A stretch of 64,000 nucleotides of DNA from contig NZ_CP155079.2 in NCBI RefSeq assembly GCF_039634365.2, positions 4,216,001 to 4,280,000 of the forward strand, in the 5' to 3' direction. Positions 43,656 through 53,993 of this stretch are shown here, piece by piece. Origin of the DNA: Mucilaginibacter sp. PAMB04168. GTDB taxonomy: Bacteria; Bacteroidota; Bacteroidia; Sphingobacteriales; Sphingobacteriaceae. The notes beneath the pieces were generated by a model, which saw nothing but the letters and a program-made list of their open reading frames with translations, was not told the DNA's origin and did not search any database. Within the stretch, counting starts at the first letter, position 1. Each line of letters opens with the position of its first letter. The position numbers and the translations under genes were made by a program.

Positions 43656-44025
43656 GATTTTTCTGTTACCTGTAAGTAACAAGTTTGCCGTAATGTTGTT
43701 CAAGGGTCTCCATACGGCTTATCCAATAGTGTGCTTAATAGTTACCACATTTCCAATCTCATCAAGCGCCTTTCAAATTGAAGTTAGCGTAATTGATTAG
43801 AAGTATTTTTGTAAAATTTTTGTAGCAAATTCATTAATGCTTAATTAGACTAATTGTGCATAACAAACATTTCTTCCACTTAGTCTATAATTTCTATAGG
43901 TTTGCTAAGCAGTAACTTGCCGTTCAGATCTTATGGAACGCCTTGTGAGGCAAATCTGCTTTCAACCTAACCCCCGTCCTATAACTTTAAGGCGTTACTT
44001 TCGTATACCAATTTTTACCTTATAA
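43656..44025. other. Divergent intergenic region, DUF72 and hybrid sensor kinase
   Basis: Besides the promoter candidate at 43897-43904 it contains an inverted repeat with 8-base arms TAGACTAA (43846-43853) and TTAGTCTA (43880-43887), 26 bases apart, just upstream of the -7 box. This could be a regulator site. Confidence 0.4.
43897..43904 (+). promoter_or_regulatory. Candidate Bacteroidota -7 box (TAGGTTTG)
   Basis: The box matches the phylum consensus TAnnTTTG exactly. At the -33 position only TTC is found instead of TTG. Transcription would start about 115 bases before the hybrid kinase start codon. Confidence 0.4.
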
Positions 44026-47000
44026 ATGAGCAAATTATACAATTTTGTATTATTACTTCTTGCTGTCTACTTTGCTCATCTAACCGGTGTATATGCACAA
44101 CAATCGCAAATAAGCTTAACTACATTAAATAGTTACAACGGCTTATCACAAAATACCATAAATTGCTGCTTTAAAGACCGTTATGGGTTCATGTGGTTTG
44201 GCACACAGGATGGTTTGAATAAATATGACGGTTATAACGTAACTGTATACAAGCACCACAGTAAGGATAAAAAAACATTGCCGGCTAATCACATCACTTC
44301 TTTGGGTGAAGATGCAGACGGAAATTTGTGGATAGGGACACGCTTAGGAGGACTTAGTAAGTATGACCGCTCACTCGACTCTTTTGTTAATTATAAGTAC
44401 GCCTCAGCCAACCCCTACTCGCTCAGCAATAATACCGTTAATTGCATATATAAAGACAAAAGCGCCAACTTATGGATAGGTACCGAAAACGGCCTTAATC
44501 TATTTAATAAAAAAGCAAATAATTTCAAGCATTTCCTGCCTAGTGCAAATGAATCGGCAACCATCAGTCATGCAAATGTGTATGCTGTTTTTGAAGGGGC
44601 TGATAAACAGCTTTGGGTTGGCACCGCCAACGGTTTAAACCTGCTTAACAAGCGCACACATCGCTTTGAGCGAATTTTAGATACAGGCGCCAATCGGCAA
44701 TCGGGTCACCAATTAATTTATGTTATAGCCGAAGATGTTAAACATAATTTATGGATGGGTACTGGTGCAGGCCTAAAGGTGCTTAACCGACAAAAGAAAA
44801 CGTTCACCTACTATGCAACAGAACCAGACCACAACTCTGTTGACGGCACCAATCCGGTATTTTGTATTGCCAAAGCCAATGGTAATCAATTTTGGTTGGG
44901 GACGAATACGACGTTGCAGCTGTTTGATGCAAACTCGAGAAGGTTATTACCCGTAAGTGATAGAACTGCTGACAACAACCTAATGCCCAATGATGCCGTT
45001 TATTCTCTTTTGCAGGATAATACAGGCACTTTATGGATAGGTACATCAAGCCAGGGCATACTTAAGTATGATAAACATCTGACTATATTTCCATTTTACA
45101 GATCTGCCCTGGGCAGCATTCCATCAGCCAAAAACATTATCCGGTCGGTAGCTGAAGATAAAGCAGGGAATCTATACCTGGCGACTGATGCAGGACTGGA
45201 GTATTTTGACTTTACCAAAAAGAACTCCTTATTATATCAGCACAAAAGTAATTCTAGTAACAGCCTGTCTAGTAATTATACCACCGATGTATTAGTTACC
45301 CGTGATAACAAAGGCGTATGGATTGGTACATCGAGCAGTGGTCTTGATTATTTGGACCTTAAGTCGGGGAAATTTAAACACTATTCAACCGGCAACGGCC
45401 CGCAGCAGTTAAATTGCGGTTCCATTTGCATGCTAATGGAAGACAAAGAGGGCAATATATGGGTAGCTACCAATTACGGTGGCGTAAACGTGTTTAATAC
45501 AAAAACTCAAACATTCATCAAAATTACCCATAACCCTAAAAACCCTAATAGTTTATGTGATAATGTGGTGCAAACACTATACGAAGATCATTTGGGTAAC
45601 ATTTGGATCGGCGGTTATTCTAATGGGATAAGTATTTATAATCGAAGCTCAAAATCATTTTCGCACCTTAATACGCGCAACAGCAACCTAAACAGCGATG
45701 TAATCAGCGATTTTTATGAGGACCCGAAGGGCAATATGTGGGTAGCTACAATGGAAGGCGGCTTAAATTGCTACAATGCTCGGACTAAAAGATTCACAGC
45801 TCTAACAGAGGAGCGGGGGTTGATTGATAACACCGTCAATTCAGTTTTGGGAGATATGCATGGTTTTTTATGGCTAAGCACAAACCAGGGCATTACCCGT
45901 TTTGATCCTGTTAAAAATACGCTTAAAAGCTTTGGTCTCTATAACGGCCTAAACAGTTTAGAATTTAATATTGGTTCGGGCATTACCATGCGCAATGGCA
46001 ATTTGGTTATGGGTAGCATCAACGGCTTTACCATTATTAACCCCAACACCATCCCCTTTAATGCCAACAAGCCAATTGTTGTGCTATCAGGCTTTGATCT
46101 CTTTAACAAGCCGGTTAAAATCGGTGATAAGAAATCACCTTTAAAGCGTTCCATAATATCGTCTAATCAGATAGAGCTCAATTACAGGCAATCAGTTTTT
46201 AGTATTCATTTTGCTGCACTTAATTACACCGTTCCTGAAAAGAACCAGTATGCCTATATGCTCGAAGGTTTCGATAAAGAATGGCGGCAGGCAGGCAGTT
46301 TACGACGGGCTACCTATACTAATTTGGACCCTGGCACCTACACTTTTAGGGTTAAAGCAGCTAATAATGATGGTGTTTGGAACAATACTCCCACAACACT
46401 TACTATCATTATTAAACCGCCGTATTGGAAAACGTGGTGGTTCCGCACTTTAGCTATAATGTTTGTTATTGGTTTAAGTTATGCCTTGTACCGGCAACGG
46501 GTAAGCTTTCTGCATCAGCAAAGGATTCAGTTAAAAAAACAGGTAAGACAACGCACGCGGGAGATCAGGAAACAGTCGGAAGAGTTGAAGATGTTGAACA
46601 ATGATCTGCAGTCGCAGGCTGAAGAGTTACAGGTACAGTCTGAGGAATTACAGGCCCAGTCTGAAGAACTACAATCGCAAGCGGAAGAGCTGTTGTCTAA
46701 AACCAACACCCTCGAAGCGCTTAATGACCAGCTGAAAGCACAAAAAGATCAGGAAGAAAGAGCAAGGGTAATGGCCGAACAGGCCAAATTGGAAGCAGAT
46801 AAAGCTAATAAAGCAAAGAGTACATTCCTGGCTACTATGAGCCATGAAATCCGGACGCCCATGAACGGTGTTTTAGGAATGGCCTCTCTGTTATCAGAAA
46901 CAGAACTGGATACAGAGCAGCGTGAATACACAGAGGCTATACTGAATAGTGGTGAAGCCTTGTTGAATGTCATTAATGATGTGCTCGATTTCTCAAAAAT

Positions 47001-48339
47001 TGAATCGGGTAATATGGAACTCGACCCGCACGATTTTGAGCTACGCAAATGCGTTGAGGATGTTTTAGATTTATTTAGCTCCAAGATTGCCGAAACCGGT
47101 ATAGACCTATTATATCATATAGCAGATGATATACCGCAGCATATCTATACAGATAGCTTCAGGTTACGCCAGGTGCTCATAAATTTGGTGGGTAACGCCG
47201 TAAAGTTTACGCACAAGGGTGAGGTGTATGTTGACATATCTAAAGAAAAGACCAGCGGAGATTGCATTACCCTGCGCTTCGACGTACGTGACACGGGGAT
47301 TGGCATACCAGAGCATCAACTTAAAAATCTTTTCCAAGCCTTTAACCAGATTGACTCATCCGTTACACGTAGATATGGCGGCTCGGGCTTAGGCTTGGCT
47401 ATATGTGAGCGGCTGGTAAAACTTTTAAGCGGCACCATACAGGTAAAAAGCAAGGCAGGTGAGGGTAGTGCGTTTACATTTACTTTAACTTGTAAAGAAG
47501 GCGTTAAGCCTCATAGTAATGCTACTGATACCGATACGGCACTTTGTGCAGGCAAAAAGGTTGTTATTATTGATGATAACGCCACCAATCTGCGTATTTT
47601 ACAAACGCAGTTGCACAAGCGTAAAATGATGGTAAATGCAGTTTCATCGGGCAAAGATGCTTTAGATCTGCTACGCAGCAAACCTGACATTGACCTAATC
47701 ATCACCGACATGCAAATGCCTGATATGGATGGCATTAGCCTGAGCAAACATATCAGAGACATTAATCAAAGTACCCCTATTATCTTGCTCAGTTCAACCG
47801 GCGACCACAGAAGCAATGCACCAAAAGACTTATTTTCCTCTATATTAACAAAGCCTGTAAAGCAGCAACATTTATTTGAGGTTGTTGAGTCGGCATTGAA
47901 ACATAACCCTGATGTTCATGATGGCAAGAAAAAGAACATCCTGTCGGAACACTTTGCAGCCACCTATCCTTTCAGTATACTGGTTGCCGAAGACAATTTA
48001 ATGAACCAAAAACTCATCTTGAGAGTACTGCACAAGCTTGGTTACGAGCCAGACCTGGCTAATGATGGCAGGGAGGTACTTGAAAAAATGCGTGAAACTA
48101 CGTATGATATTATATTAATGGACGTTCAAATGCCACACCTGGATGGTTTGGAAGCTACCCGACAAATAAGGCAGTTGTATGGAAGCAAACCTGCAATTTT
48201 AGCTATGACTGCCAATGCGCTAAGCGAAGATAAAGACAGCTGTTTTATAGCCGGTATGGATGGCTACCTCTCTAAGCCAATTAATTTGGAACTGTTAGTA
48301 AGTGAGTTAAAAGAAATGTATCTCAAAATTCAGTCCTGA
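44026..48339 (+). CDS. Propeller-type hybrid two-component sensor without DNA-binding domain
   Basis: The 1437-residue protein starts with a signal peptide (to about residue 25, VYAQ). Many propeller repeats with WxGT/D cores (MWFGTQDGLNKYD, LWIGTENGLNLF) fill about 30-700, then a Y_Y_Y domain, one membrane span (about 805-825), and a coiled coil of repeated EELQxQS units. HisKA follows with His940 in MSHEIRTPMN, then HATPase (GGSGLGLAICERL) and two receivers with acceptors in IITDMQMPDMDG and ILMDVQMPHLDG. It resembles the hybrid sensors of polysaccharide loci, which detect glycan fragments in the periplasm, but those end in an AraC-type HTH, absent here. Output must go through a separate phosphotransfer partner. 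A TonB-dependent receptor gene follows after 59 bases. Confidence 0.92.
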   Translation: MSKLYNFVLLLLAVYFAHLTGVYAQQSQISLTTLNSYNGLSQNTINCCFKDRYGFMWFGTQDGLNKYDGYNVTVYKHHSKDKKTLPANHITSLGEDADGNLWIGTRLGGLSKYDRSLDSFVNYKYASANPYSLSNNTVNCIYKDKSANLWIGTENGLNLFNKKANNFKHFLPSANESATISHANVYAVFEGADKQLWVGTANGLNLLNKRTHRFERILDTGANRQSGHQLIYVIAEDVKHNLWMGTGAGLKVLNRQKKTFTYYATEPDHNSVDGTNPVFCIAKANGNQFWLGTNTTLQLFDANSRRLLPVSDRTADNNLMPNDAVYSLLQDNTGTLWIGTSSQGILKYDKHLTIFPFYRSALGSIPSAKNIIRSVAEDKAGNLYLATDAGLEYFDFTKKNSLLYQHKSNSSNSLSSNYTTDVLVTRDNKGVWIGTSSSGLDYLDLKSGKFKHYSTGNGPQQLNCGSICMLMEDKEGNIWVATNYGGVNVFNTKTQTFIKITHNPKNPNSLCDNVVQTLYEDHLGNIWIGGYSNGISIYNRSSKSFSHLNTRNSNLNSDVISDFYEDPKGNMWVATMEGGLNCYNARTKRFTALTEERGLIDNTVNSVLGDMHGFLWLSTNQGITRFDPVKNTLKSFGLYNGLNSLEFNIGSGITMRNGNLVMGSINGFTIINPNTIPFNANKPIVVLSGFDLFNKPVKIGDKKSPLKRSIISSNQIELNYRQSVFSIHFAALNYTVPEKNQYAYMLEGFDKEWRQAGSLRRATYTNLDPGTYTFRVKAANNDGVWNNTPTTLTIIIKPPYWKTWWFRTLAIMFVIGLSYALYRQRVSFLHQQRIQLKKQVRQRTREIRKQSEELKMLNNDLQSQAEELQVQSEELQAQSEELQSQAEELLSKTNTLEALNDQLKAQKDQEERARVMAEQAKLEADKANKAKSTFLATMSHEIRTPMNGVLGMASLLSETELDTEQREYTEAILNSGEALLNVINDVLDFSKIESGNMELDPHDFELRKCVEDVLDLFSSKIAETGIDLLYHIADDIPQHIYTDSFRLRQVLINLVGNAVKFTHKGEVYVDISKEKTSGDCITLRFDVRDTGIGIPEHQLKNLFQAFNQIDSSVTRRYGGSGLGLAICERLVKLLSGTIQVKSKAGEGSAFTFTLTCKEGVKPHSNATDTDTALCAGKKVVIIDDNATNLRILQTQLHKRKMMVNAVSSGKDALDLLRSKPDIDLIITDMQMPDMDGISLSKHIRDINQSTPIILLSSTGDHRSNAPKDLFSSILTKPVKQQHLFEVVESALKHNPDVHDGKKKNILSEHFAATYPFSILVAEDNLMNQKLILRVLHKLGYEPDLANDGREVLEKMRETTYDIILMDVQMPHLDGLEATRQIRQLYGSKPAILAMTANALSEDKDSCFIAGMDGYLSKPINLELLVSELKEMYLKIQS

Positions 48340-48398
48340 CAGCTTTAACACAATTTTCACTACTAAAATCAATCTTATTAGCAATCTCTACTTATTTC

Positions 48399-50780
48399 AT
48401 GAAGCCTTTACTAACTGCAATTGCGGTAATACTTTTAAATTCTTTTGTCAACGCCCAAGATCAAAAAGGTTTAATATCAGGTAAAATCACCGATGCTCAA
48501 AACCAGCCGTTATCCTATGTTGTGTTATCGCTAAAAGGTACACCTTATGAAACTACCACCAACGAAAAGGGCAACTATCTCTTAAAAGTCCCTACGGGTA
48601 GATACACCGTTTTAGCCAAGCTCATGGGTTATTTACCAGTGGAGCGGAATATAGATGTGACTGAAGGCAAGTCTATCAATATACCTTTTACCCTACTGCG
48701 CGATAGCGGCCTGTTAAAGGAGGTTATTGTATCAGGTGTAAAAGTAAAAAGTGCTACTGCAACACGCATGGTTACACAAATACAGGATATACCACAAGCT
48801 ATAACAGTAATTGGGCAAAAAACCATTAACCAGCAAGCAGCTTTTGATTTACCTACCATTACCCGCAATATAAGCGGACTAAATTTTACCGGCAGCTATG
48901 CTGGTACCGGCTCCTCGCAGTTCTTTAATGCCCGTGGCTTTGATTTAAATGATGCGCAGAATTACAGGCTTAACGGGTCAATGATATGGAACTGGGGTAA
49001 TAACTATACCGATAATATTGAGCAGGTGGAGTTTTTAAAGGGGCCCACGTCAATCCTCTTTGGTGATGTTGCCCCCGGTGGTGTGCTAAACTTTGTAACC
49101 AAAAAACCATTGGCTACCTTCATGGCCGATTTAAATTTCAAAACAGGCTCCTGGGGACTTTTAAGGCCAGCTTTAGACATAACCGGTCCACTCAATAGCG
49201 CACGCTCACTTCGCTTCCGTTTAAATACATCTTTTGAACGCAGCGACAGTTTCAGGGACTTTGTATCATCTGAACGCGCATTTATTGCACCTGCCCTGGC
49301 GTGGGATATTACGCCCAGGCTGTCTGTAAACGTAGAAGCTGTATTCAAAAAATCTAAGTCTACAGATGATGCTGGACTAGTGTCTCCTGATGGCACCATT
49401 GAAGGTTTGAAGAGGCTAAGCTCGTCACTGTACCTGGGCGAACCATCGCGTAAATATTTATATAATGATCAAAGTTATTTAACTACCATTAGTTACGAAC
49501 TGGGTAAAACATGGCGCTTAAAGGCTACCGGCTTTTACGGCCACAGCACAAACCGCCCGTTCGGTATGTGGTTTGACCAGCCCGATGAAAACGGAGATTT
49601 TCAGCGCCGGGAATATGATTTCTATCAAAAAGCCAACAACGGCACAGTATCTGCCGATGTAAACGGCACTTTTTATACCGGAACACTAAAGCATAACTTA
49701 TTAGTGGGCTTTGAATATCAATCTACTCATTACCGTTACACGTACGCCGGCGCGTTAATCCCTTTTGATATAAATAATATTTACGCACCTGTTTACGGCA
49801 TAACGCCAAGCCCCGAGCCTGCAACATTTCCTTACCGCCCCTACGAGTCAATAATAGCGCGGTCGGGTATCTATTTACAGGATCAGGTAATGCTTTTCAA
49901 TGAAAAGCTGCATCTCCTTTTAGGGTTGCGCGCCGGAAAAACACGGCAAGGCAACCACTATTACCAGGATGAACTGCCCGGAACGGTGTATGAGGGTTAT
50001 ACTGATAATATTATCTCCAAAAACGTATTAACGCCACGTGTGGGTTTAGTTTATAAGCCGCAACCCTGGATCTCGTATTACGGTTCTTACTCCAAGGGCT
50101 TCGAGATAAACTCACCTGATATTTTTGCGACAAACTTTGAACAATATGCCACACCACCTGCTACCAGCAGTACCCAGGTCGAATTTGGCACCAAAGCAAC
50201 CCTGCTTAACAACAGCCTGGGAGTAACGCTCAGTATTTACGAAATAAACAAGCATAACCCATACGGCTATGTGTACCTTGATGCGGTTAATCCTAATTAC
50301 GATGAATATAACGTTTACTACCAGGGGCATCATCGCAGCCGCGGAGTAGAGCTGGATATGGATGGTAAACTGTCTCCAGCATTGTCAATAACGGCCGGCG
50401 CGGCCTATACGCAAACCCGGGTAATTGAAGACCCAGGCTATCCTACCGGAAACAGGCTGCCCAATGCACCTAAGTACACTGCTAACGGTTGGTTAAATTA
50501 TGAGCCTGTGAAGTTGCTTAAGGGATTCAACTTTGGCGCCGGCGTGTTCTATAAAGACAGCTTCTTTTCCAGTTTAACCAATGATGCTAATTTAAAGATA
50601 CCAGCCAGTTATACCGTCGATGTTGCAGCGGGCTACAAATTTAAACAGATTAGTGCCCAGTTAAATGTAATGAATTTAACCAACCAGGTAAGCTATCTTA
50701 ATCCGTGGCAGTTTAACCTGTTTGATGTAAGGCCCCTCAGGCAGTTTGTGGTTACTTTAAATTACCGGATATCTAAATAA
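48399..50780 (+). CDS. TonB-dependent siderophore-type receptor
   Basis: The 793-residue outer-membrane receptor has a signal peptide (ending VNAQ), a carboxypeptidase-regulatory-like beta domain (about 25-105), a plug (IQDIPQAITVIGQKTI, FNARGF, EQVEFLKGPTSILFGDVAPGGVLNFVTKKP) and a 22-strand barrel ending in LNYRISK. Plug features are those of the siderophore receptor family (FhuA/FpvA type) rather than SusC, and no SusD gene is near. It probably imports ferric siderophores, or another chelated nutrient. Following the hybrid sensor by 59 bases it may be cotranscribed. Its stop lies 5 bases from that of the convergent GH43 gene. Confidence 0.9.
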   Translation: MKPLLTAIAVILLNSFVNAQDQKGLISGKITDAQNQPLSYVVLSLKGTPYETTTNEKGNYLLKVPTGRYTVLAKLMGYLPVERNIDVTEGKSINIPFTLLRDSGLLKEVIVSGVKVKSATATRMVTQIQDIPQAITVIGQKTINQQAAFDLPTITRNISGLNFTGSYAGTGSSQFFNARGFDLNDAQNYRLNGSMIWNWGNNYTDNIEQVEFLKGPTSILFGDVAPGGVLNFVTKKPLATFMADLNFKTGSWGLLRPALDITGPLNSARSLRFRLNTSFERSDSFRDFVSSERAFIAPALAWDITPRLSVNVEAVFKKSKSTDDAGLVSPDGTIEGLKRLSSSLYLGEPSRKYLYNDQSYLTTISYELGKTWRLKATGFYGHSTNRPFGMWFDQPDENGDFQRREYDFYQKANNGTVSADVNGTFYTGTLKHNLLVGFEYQSTHYRYTYAGALIPFDINNIYAPVYGITPSPEPATFPYRPYESIIARSGIYLQDQVMLFNEKLHLLLGLRAGKTRQGNHYYQDELPGTVYEGYTDNIISKNVLTPRVGLVYKPQPWISYYGSYSKGFEINSPDIFATNFEQYATPPATSSTQVEFGTKATLLNNSLGVTLSIYEINKHNPYGYVYLDAVNPNYDEYNVYYQGHHRSRGVELDMDGKLSPALSITAGAAYTQTRVIEDPGYPTGNRLPNAPKYTANGWLNYEPVKLLKGFNFGAGVFYKDSFFSSLTNDANLKIPASYTVDVAAGYKFKQISAQLNVMNLTNQVSYLNPWQFNLFDVRPLRQFVVTLNYRISK

Positions 50781-50785
50781 AGCGC

Positions 50786-51826
50786 CTAATTAACAATTGG
50801 TATTTTAGCCTCGGGCCAGCCATTGAGCCAGGTTATCTTACTAATGAGGAGCTTTGACCGACCTTTATCGGCAGCATCATAACCATGATAAACCAGGTAA
50901 TCGGCGCCGTCAAATGTGCAGACGGCGTTGTGCCCTACGCCATACCAATTCTGGTCCCCTTCGAGCAACAAGGTGCCGCCACCCTTGTCCATCCGCTCTC
51001 CGCTCTTGTCTAAATAAGGGCCGGCTAACTTTTTAGACCGGCCTACAATCATCTTGTACGTACTTTTAGGACCTTTACAGCAATAATCGGCCGAGGCAAA
51101 AAGGTAAAAGTACTTACCTTTCTTAAATATAAACGGCGCTTCTATGGCGTTACCACCTGCATCTTTAGGGTTGTCATCAATGGCTGCTGGATTATTGCCT
51201 TGCTTAATCCTTACCCTTGTAGCAATGGTTGGCAGGTTATCTGTATTTTGCGCTAATGATAACCGGTCCTTAGTTAGTTTAACCATTTTTAAACCGGCCC
51301 AAAAGGATCCGAAAGCCAGGTAGGCGGCACCTTTTTTATCAATGGCTAAATTCGGGTCTATCGCATTCCAATTGGTTTGTCCGGGTATAGATTGTATAAC
51401 CTTTCCGTGATCGACCCATTGGTATTCAACGTTTGACGTATTCAAGGTTTTATTAGTAGCTACTCCTATACACGAAGTATTCTTGCCGAAAGCCGAAACC
51501 GAATAATAAAGGTAGTACAAGCCATTATAAAATGATATGTCGGGCGCCCATATATGCCCTTTAAAGGAGGGTACAGCTTCGATTGCCCATGCAGGCGGCT
51601 TGTCAAACACCGGCTTTTCGGCTCTCCAGTGCACCATATCTATCGACGACCAGTGCGCTATGCCCTGCCCGGTACAAAATAAGTGATAAACCGAATCCTG
51701 CTTTATCATCACCGGATCATGAACAGATATGCCGGTTTTTATATCCTGCCCAAGCCCTTTGGTAATCATCATTACCATTACGGCTAATAGCAATAAGGCA
51801 CTCCGAAGTGGGTATTTCATATTCAA
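50786..51826 (-). CDS. Secreted GH43 glycosidase (arabinanase-like)
   Basis: This 346-residue protein has a signal peptide and a single five-bladed GH43 propeller. The three acidic residues are seen in SVHDPVMIKQ (base), WNAIDPNLAID (pKa modulator) and NAIEAPFIFKKG (acid). GHIWAPDISFYNGLYYLYYS is the family's second strand pair (core IWAPDISF). The layout fits endo-1,5-alpha-L-arabinanases and related arabinofuranosidases acting on pectin side chains. It is 4 bases downstream of another GH43 gene, so the two form an operon. Confidence 0.87.
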   Translation of the reverse strand: MNMKYPLRSALLLLAVMVMMITKGLGQDIKTGISVHDPVMIKQDSVYHLFCTGQGIAHWSSIDMVHWRAEKPVFDKPPAWAIEAVPSFKGHIWAPDISFYNGLYYLYYSVSAFGKNTSCIGVATNKTLNTSNVEYQWVDHGKVIQSIPGQTNWNAIDPNLAIDKKGAAYLAFGSFWAGLKMVKLTKDRLSLAQNTDNLPTIATRVRIKQGNNPAAIDDNPKDAGGNAIEAPFIFKKGKYFYLFASADYCCKGPKSTYKMIVGRSKKLAGPYLDKSGERMDKGGGTLLLEGDQNWYGVGHNAVCTFDGADYLVYHGYDAADKGRSKLLISKITWLNGWPEAKIPIVN

Positions 51827-51830
51827 TGTG

Positions 51831-53408
51831 TCAGGGATTTACTTTAAAGAAATCGAAATCTGCATAGCCGGCTGATCGCACCAAATTTGGGGATAAACAT
51901 AAAACACCAACCTTAGCGCCAATCCAGGTACCTTTTTCGGCCTGGTAAGTTTGCCCGATACTTTCATAGGCTTTGCCATCCAGGCTATAAGCATATTGAT
52001 ATTTAGCATCATCGTTCACTGTAACTTTAAACCATACGGTTCGCTTGTTAACAGGAAGTGCAACCAATTTTACAGGCATCAAAAACTTACGATTTTCACG
52101 CTTACCACTATAAATAACCAAGCTATTGCCAGTGGCCAGCTTTTCGATACAGAGCAAAGTATAAGCGTTGCCGGTTATAGTAAGGCCCGCCCTGTCTCCT
52201 ACCATTTGCGGGTTAAACTGCAATTTAGTAGTAACGCTAAATGAAGGAGCCATAAACTTTTGCAATAATATATTAGGCGTATAAAACAAACTGCCGCTAT
52301 CTGTAGGATTAGCAACAGCGGTTAAGCGCATAAAGCCTCTACGCACGGTCAAGCTATACCAGTTACTTTGCGGCGCTGCCTGCCATTGCCATTGTAGGCC
52401 CATCTTTGGTAATGAAAACTCATCAGACTCCTGCATATTTACCTGCACATGAGCATCGCCAACATCGGGCTTTTTGTGTACTAAGACAGGTTCGCCGGTT
52501 CCATCGCCATCCGCATCACTGCCTATAACGGGCCAGCCATCTTTCCATATTGCTGGCTGCAGATGCACTATGCGACCGTATGCATCTTTATCCTGAAAAT
52601 GAATAAACCACCACTGTCCGGTTTGCGTTTGTACCAGCCCACCCTGATGTGGCCCATTCACTATTGTATTTCCTTGCTGCAAAACAACCTTATCGTCATA
52701 AGGGCCGTAAATATTCTTTGAGCGAAAAACAGATTGCCAGCCAGTGGCTACACCGCCTGCCGGCGCCGAAAAATAGTAGTAGCCATTACGTTTATCCATA
52801 AACTTAAACCCTTCCAATACCGGTTGCTTTTTATCATTGCGATAAATTATCTGGCCATTGTCAAGCAGATGCTTACCATCGGCCGACATTTTATGCAGAA
52901 CGGCCGGACCTGCCCCTACCACACCATGTAACAAATAAGCCTGCCCATCATCATCCCAAAACGGACAAGGATCTTCCCAATTACCTACCTGCTGTACCAG
53001 TTGCATGGTCCACTTACCGGCAGGGTTTGTGGCTGTAGCCATAAATAAGCCATCTTCGGGTGTGCAGAAATAAACGTAATATAAGCCTTTATGATAACGA
53101 ATGGATGGAGCCCACGAGCCTTGCCCTGGCTGCATTTTATTATATCGCTGCAACGGCAAGCGATTATAAACATGGTTAATGATGCGCCAGTTTACCAGGT
53201 CTTTAGAATGCAAAACCGGCACACCGGGCTGGCAATTAAAACTGGATGCCACCATGTAATAATCATTGTGCACTCTTATTACATCCGGATCGGAGTAGTC
53301 GGCATAGATGATCGGATTTTTATAAGTTCCATCGCCCTTATCAGCTTTCCATACCTGGGCAGCGGCGCTTGTGCAAAGGCATACAAAAACGAAGATAATT
53401 TTATACAT
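51831..53408 (-). CDS. Secreted GH43 beta-xylosidase/arabinofuranosidase with C-terminal beta-sandwich
   Basis: The 525-residue protein has a signal peptide (ending SAAAQ), an N-terminal GH43 propeller (about 25-310) and a C-terminal jelly-roll domain (about 320-520). Acidic catalytic residues occur in YADYSDPDVIRV, NWEDPCPFWDDDG and PVLEGFKFMDKRNG. Such two-domain enzymes (GH43 subfamily 12-like) remove xylose or arabinose from xylan or arabinoxylan ends. Together with the arabinanase-like neighbour it points to plant cell wall side-chain use. Substrate is a family-level inference. Confidence 0.87.
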   Translation of the reverse strand: MYKIIFVFVCLCTSAAAQVWKADKGDGTYKNPIIYADYSDPDVIRVHNDYYMVASSFNCQPGVPVLHSKDLVNWRIINHVYNRLPLQRYNKMQPGQGSWAPSIRYHKGLYYVYFCTPEDGLFMATATNPAGKWTMQLVQQVGNWEDPCPFWDDDGQAYLLHGVVGAGPAVLHKMSADGKHLLDNGQIIYRNDKKQPVLEGFKFMDKRNGYYYFSAPAGGVATGWQSVFRSKNIYGPYDDKVVLQQGNTIVNGPHQGGLVQTQTGQWWFIHFQDKDAYGRIVHLQPAIWKDGWPVIGSDADGDGTGEPVLVHKKPDVGDAHVQVNMQESDEFSLPKMGLQWQWQAAPQSNWYSLTVRRGFMRLTAVANPTDSGSLFYTPNILLQKFMAPSFSVTTKLQFNPQMVGDRAGLTITGNAYTLLCIEKLATGNSLVIYSGKRENRKFLMPVKLVALPVNKRTVWFKVTVNDDAKYQYAYSLDGKAYESIGQTYQAEKGTWIGAKVGVLCLSPNLVRSAGYADFDFFKVNP

Positions 53409-53537
53409 GGTTGCTTATAGATAAGCCAATGGCTCCGAAAAGCACTTACAATTGGTTACCTAAGTAAACAACAAATACTCAAATTTACAAATTACGTGGC
53501 AGGTATAAACAGTTAATAAACTATGTACATTAACCAG

Positions 53538-53981
53538 CTACTGTTCATTTTTCAGCTTTTTTAAAACCACCGCAGCCGATAAGCCAAACACAATATGGGC
53601 TAATACAAGCTGGTTATAATAAGTTTTCAGGTTAACGCCGGGCGGGTTAGGGTGCGCCTTAAATGTGGCATGCCATATGAATGCACCTGCTAATCCACTT
53701 AAAGCACCATAAGCTAATCCGTTTACCAAGGTTGGCTTTGCTTTTGCCCTTTCCAAATACGCGGCATAAACGCCCGCAAAGACAACACCTACACTGTAAT
53801 GCCCAATCCAACCCGCTATTTGTGCTTGCCGCTTATTTAACGGTGTAATACGATTTAATAGCTCGCCCAATATCTTAGCTTCGTTATAGGTATTACCGTC
53901 TGCCTTAGACACCGCCTCACTAAAAAGTGTCATCAGCGTAGTACTTACAAGGTTAGCCGTTAAAACGTCTTTTAGTTTCAT
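53538..53981 (-). CDS. Small membrane protein of unknown function
   Basis: The 147-residue protein has four likely membrane helices (about 5-22, 58-75, 85-105, 125-142) with short loops and a Lys-rich end. I do not recognise the family. It is the last gene of an operon with the outer-membrane barrel gene (12 bases) and DUF6766 gene (21 bases), which suggests a shared envelope or stress-related role. Confidence 0.7.
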   Translation of the reverse strand: MKLKDVLTANLVSTTLMTLFSEAVSKADGNTYNEAKILGELLNRITPLNKRQAQIAGWIGHYSVGVVFAGVYAAYLERAKAKPTLVNGLAYGALSGLAGAFIWHATFKAHPNPPGVNLKTYYNQLVLAHIVFGLSAAVVLKKLKNEQ

Positions 53982-53993
53982 AACAATATGTGC

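Noticed and set aside
48399..50780. SusC-type identity for the TonB-dependent receptor
   Set aside because: The length (793 residues), siderophore-receptor plug motifs and absence of a SusD gene do not fit a SusC protein.
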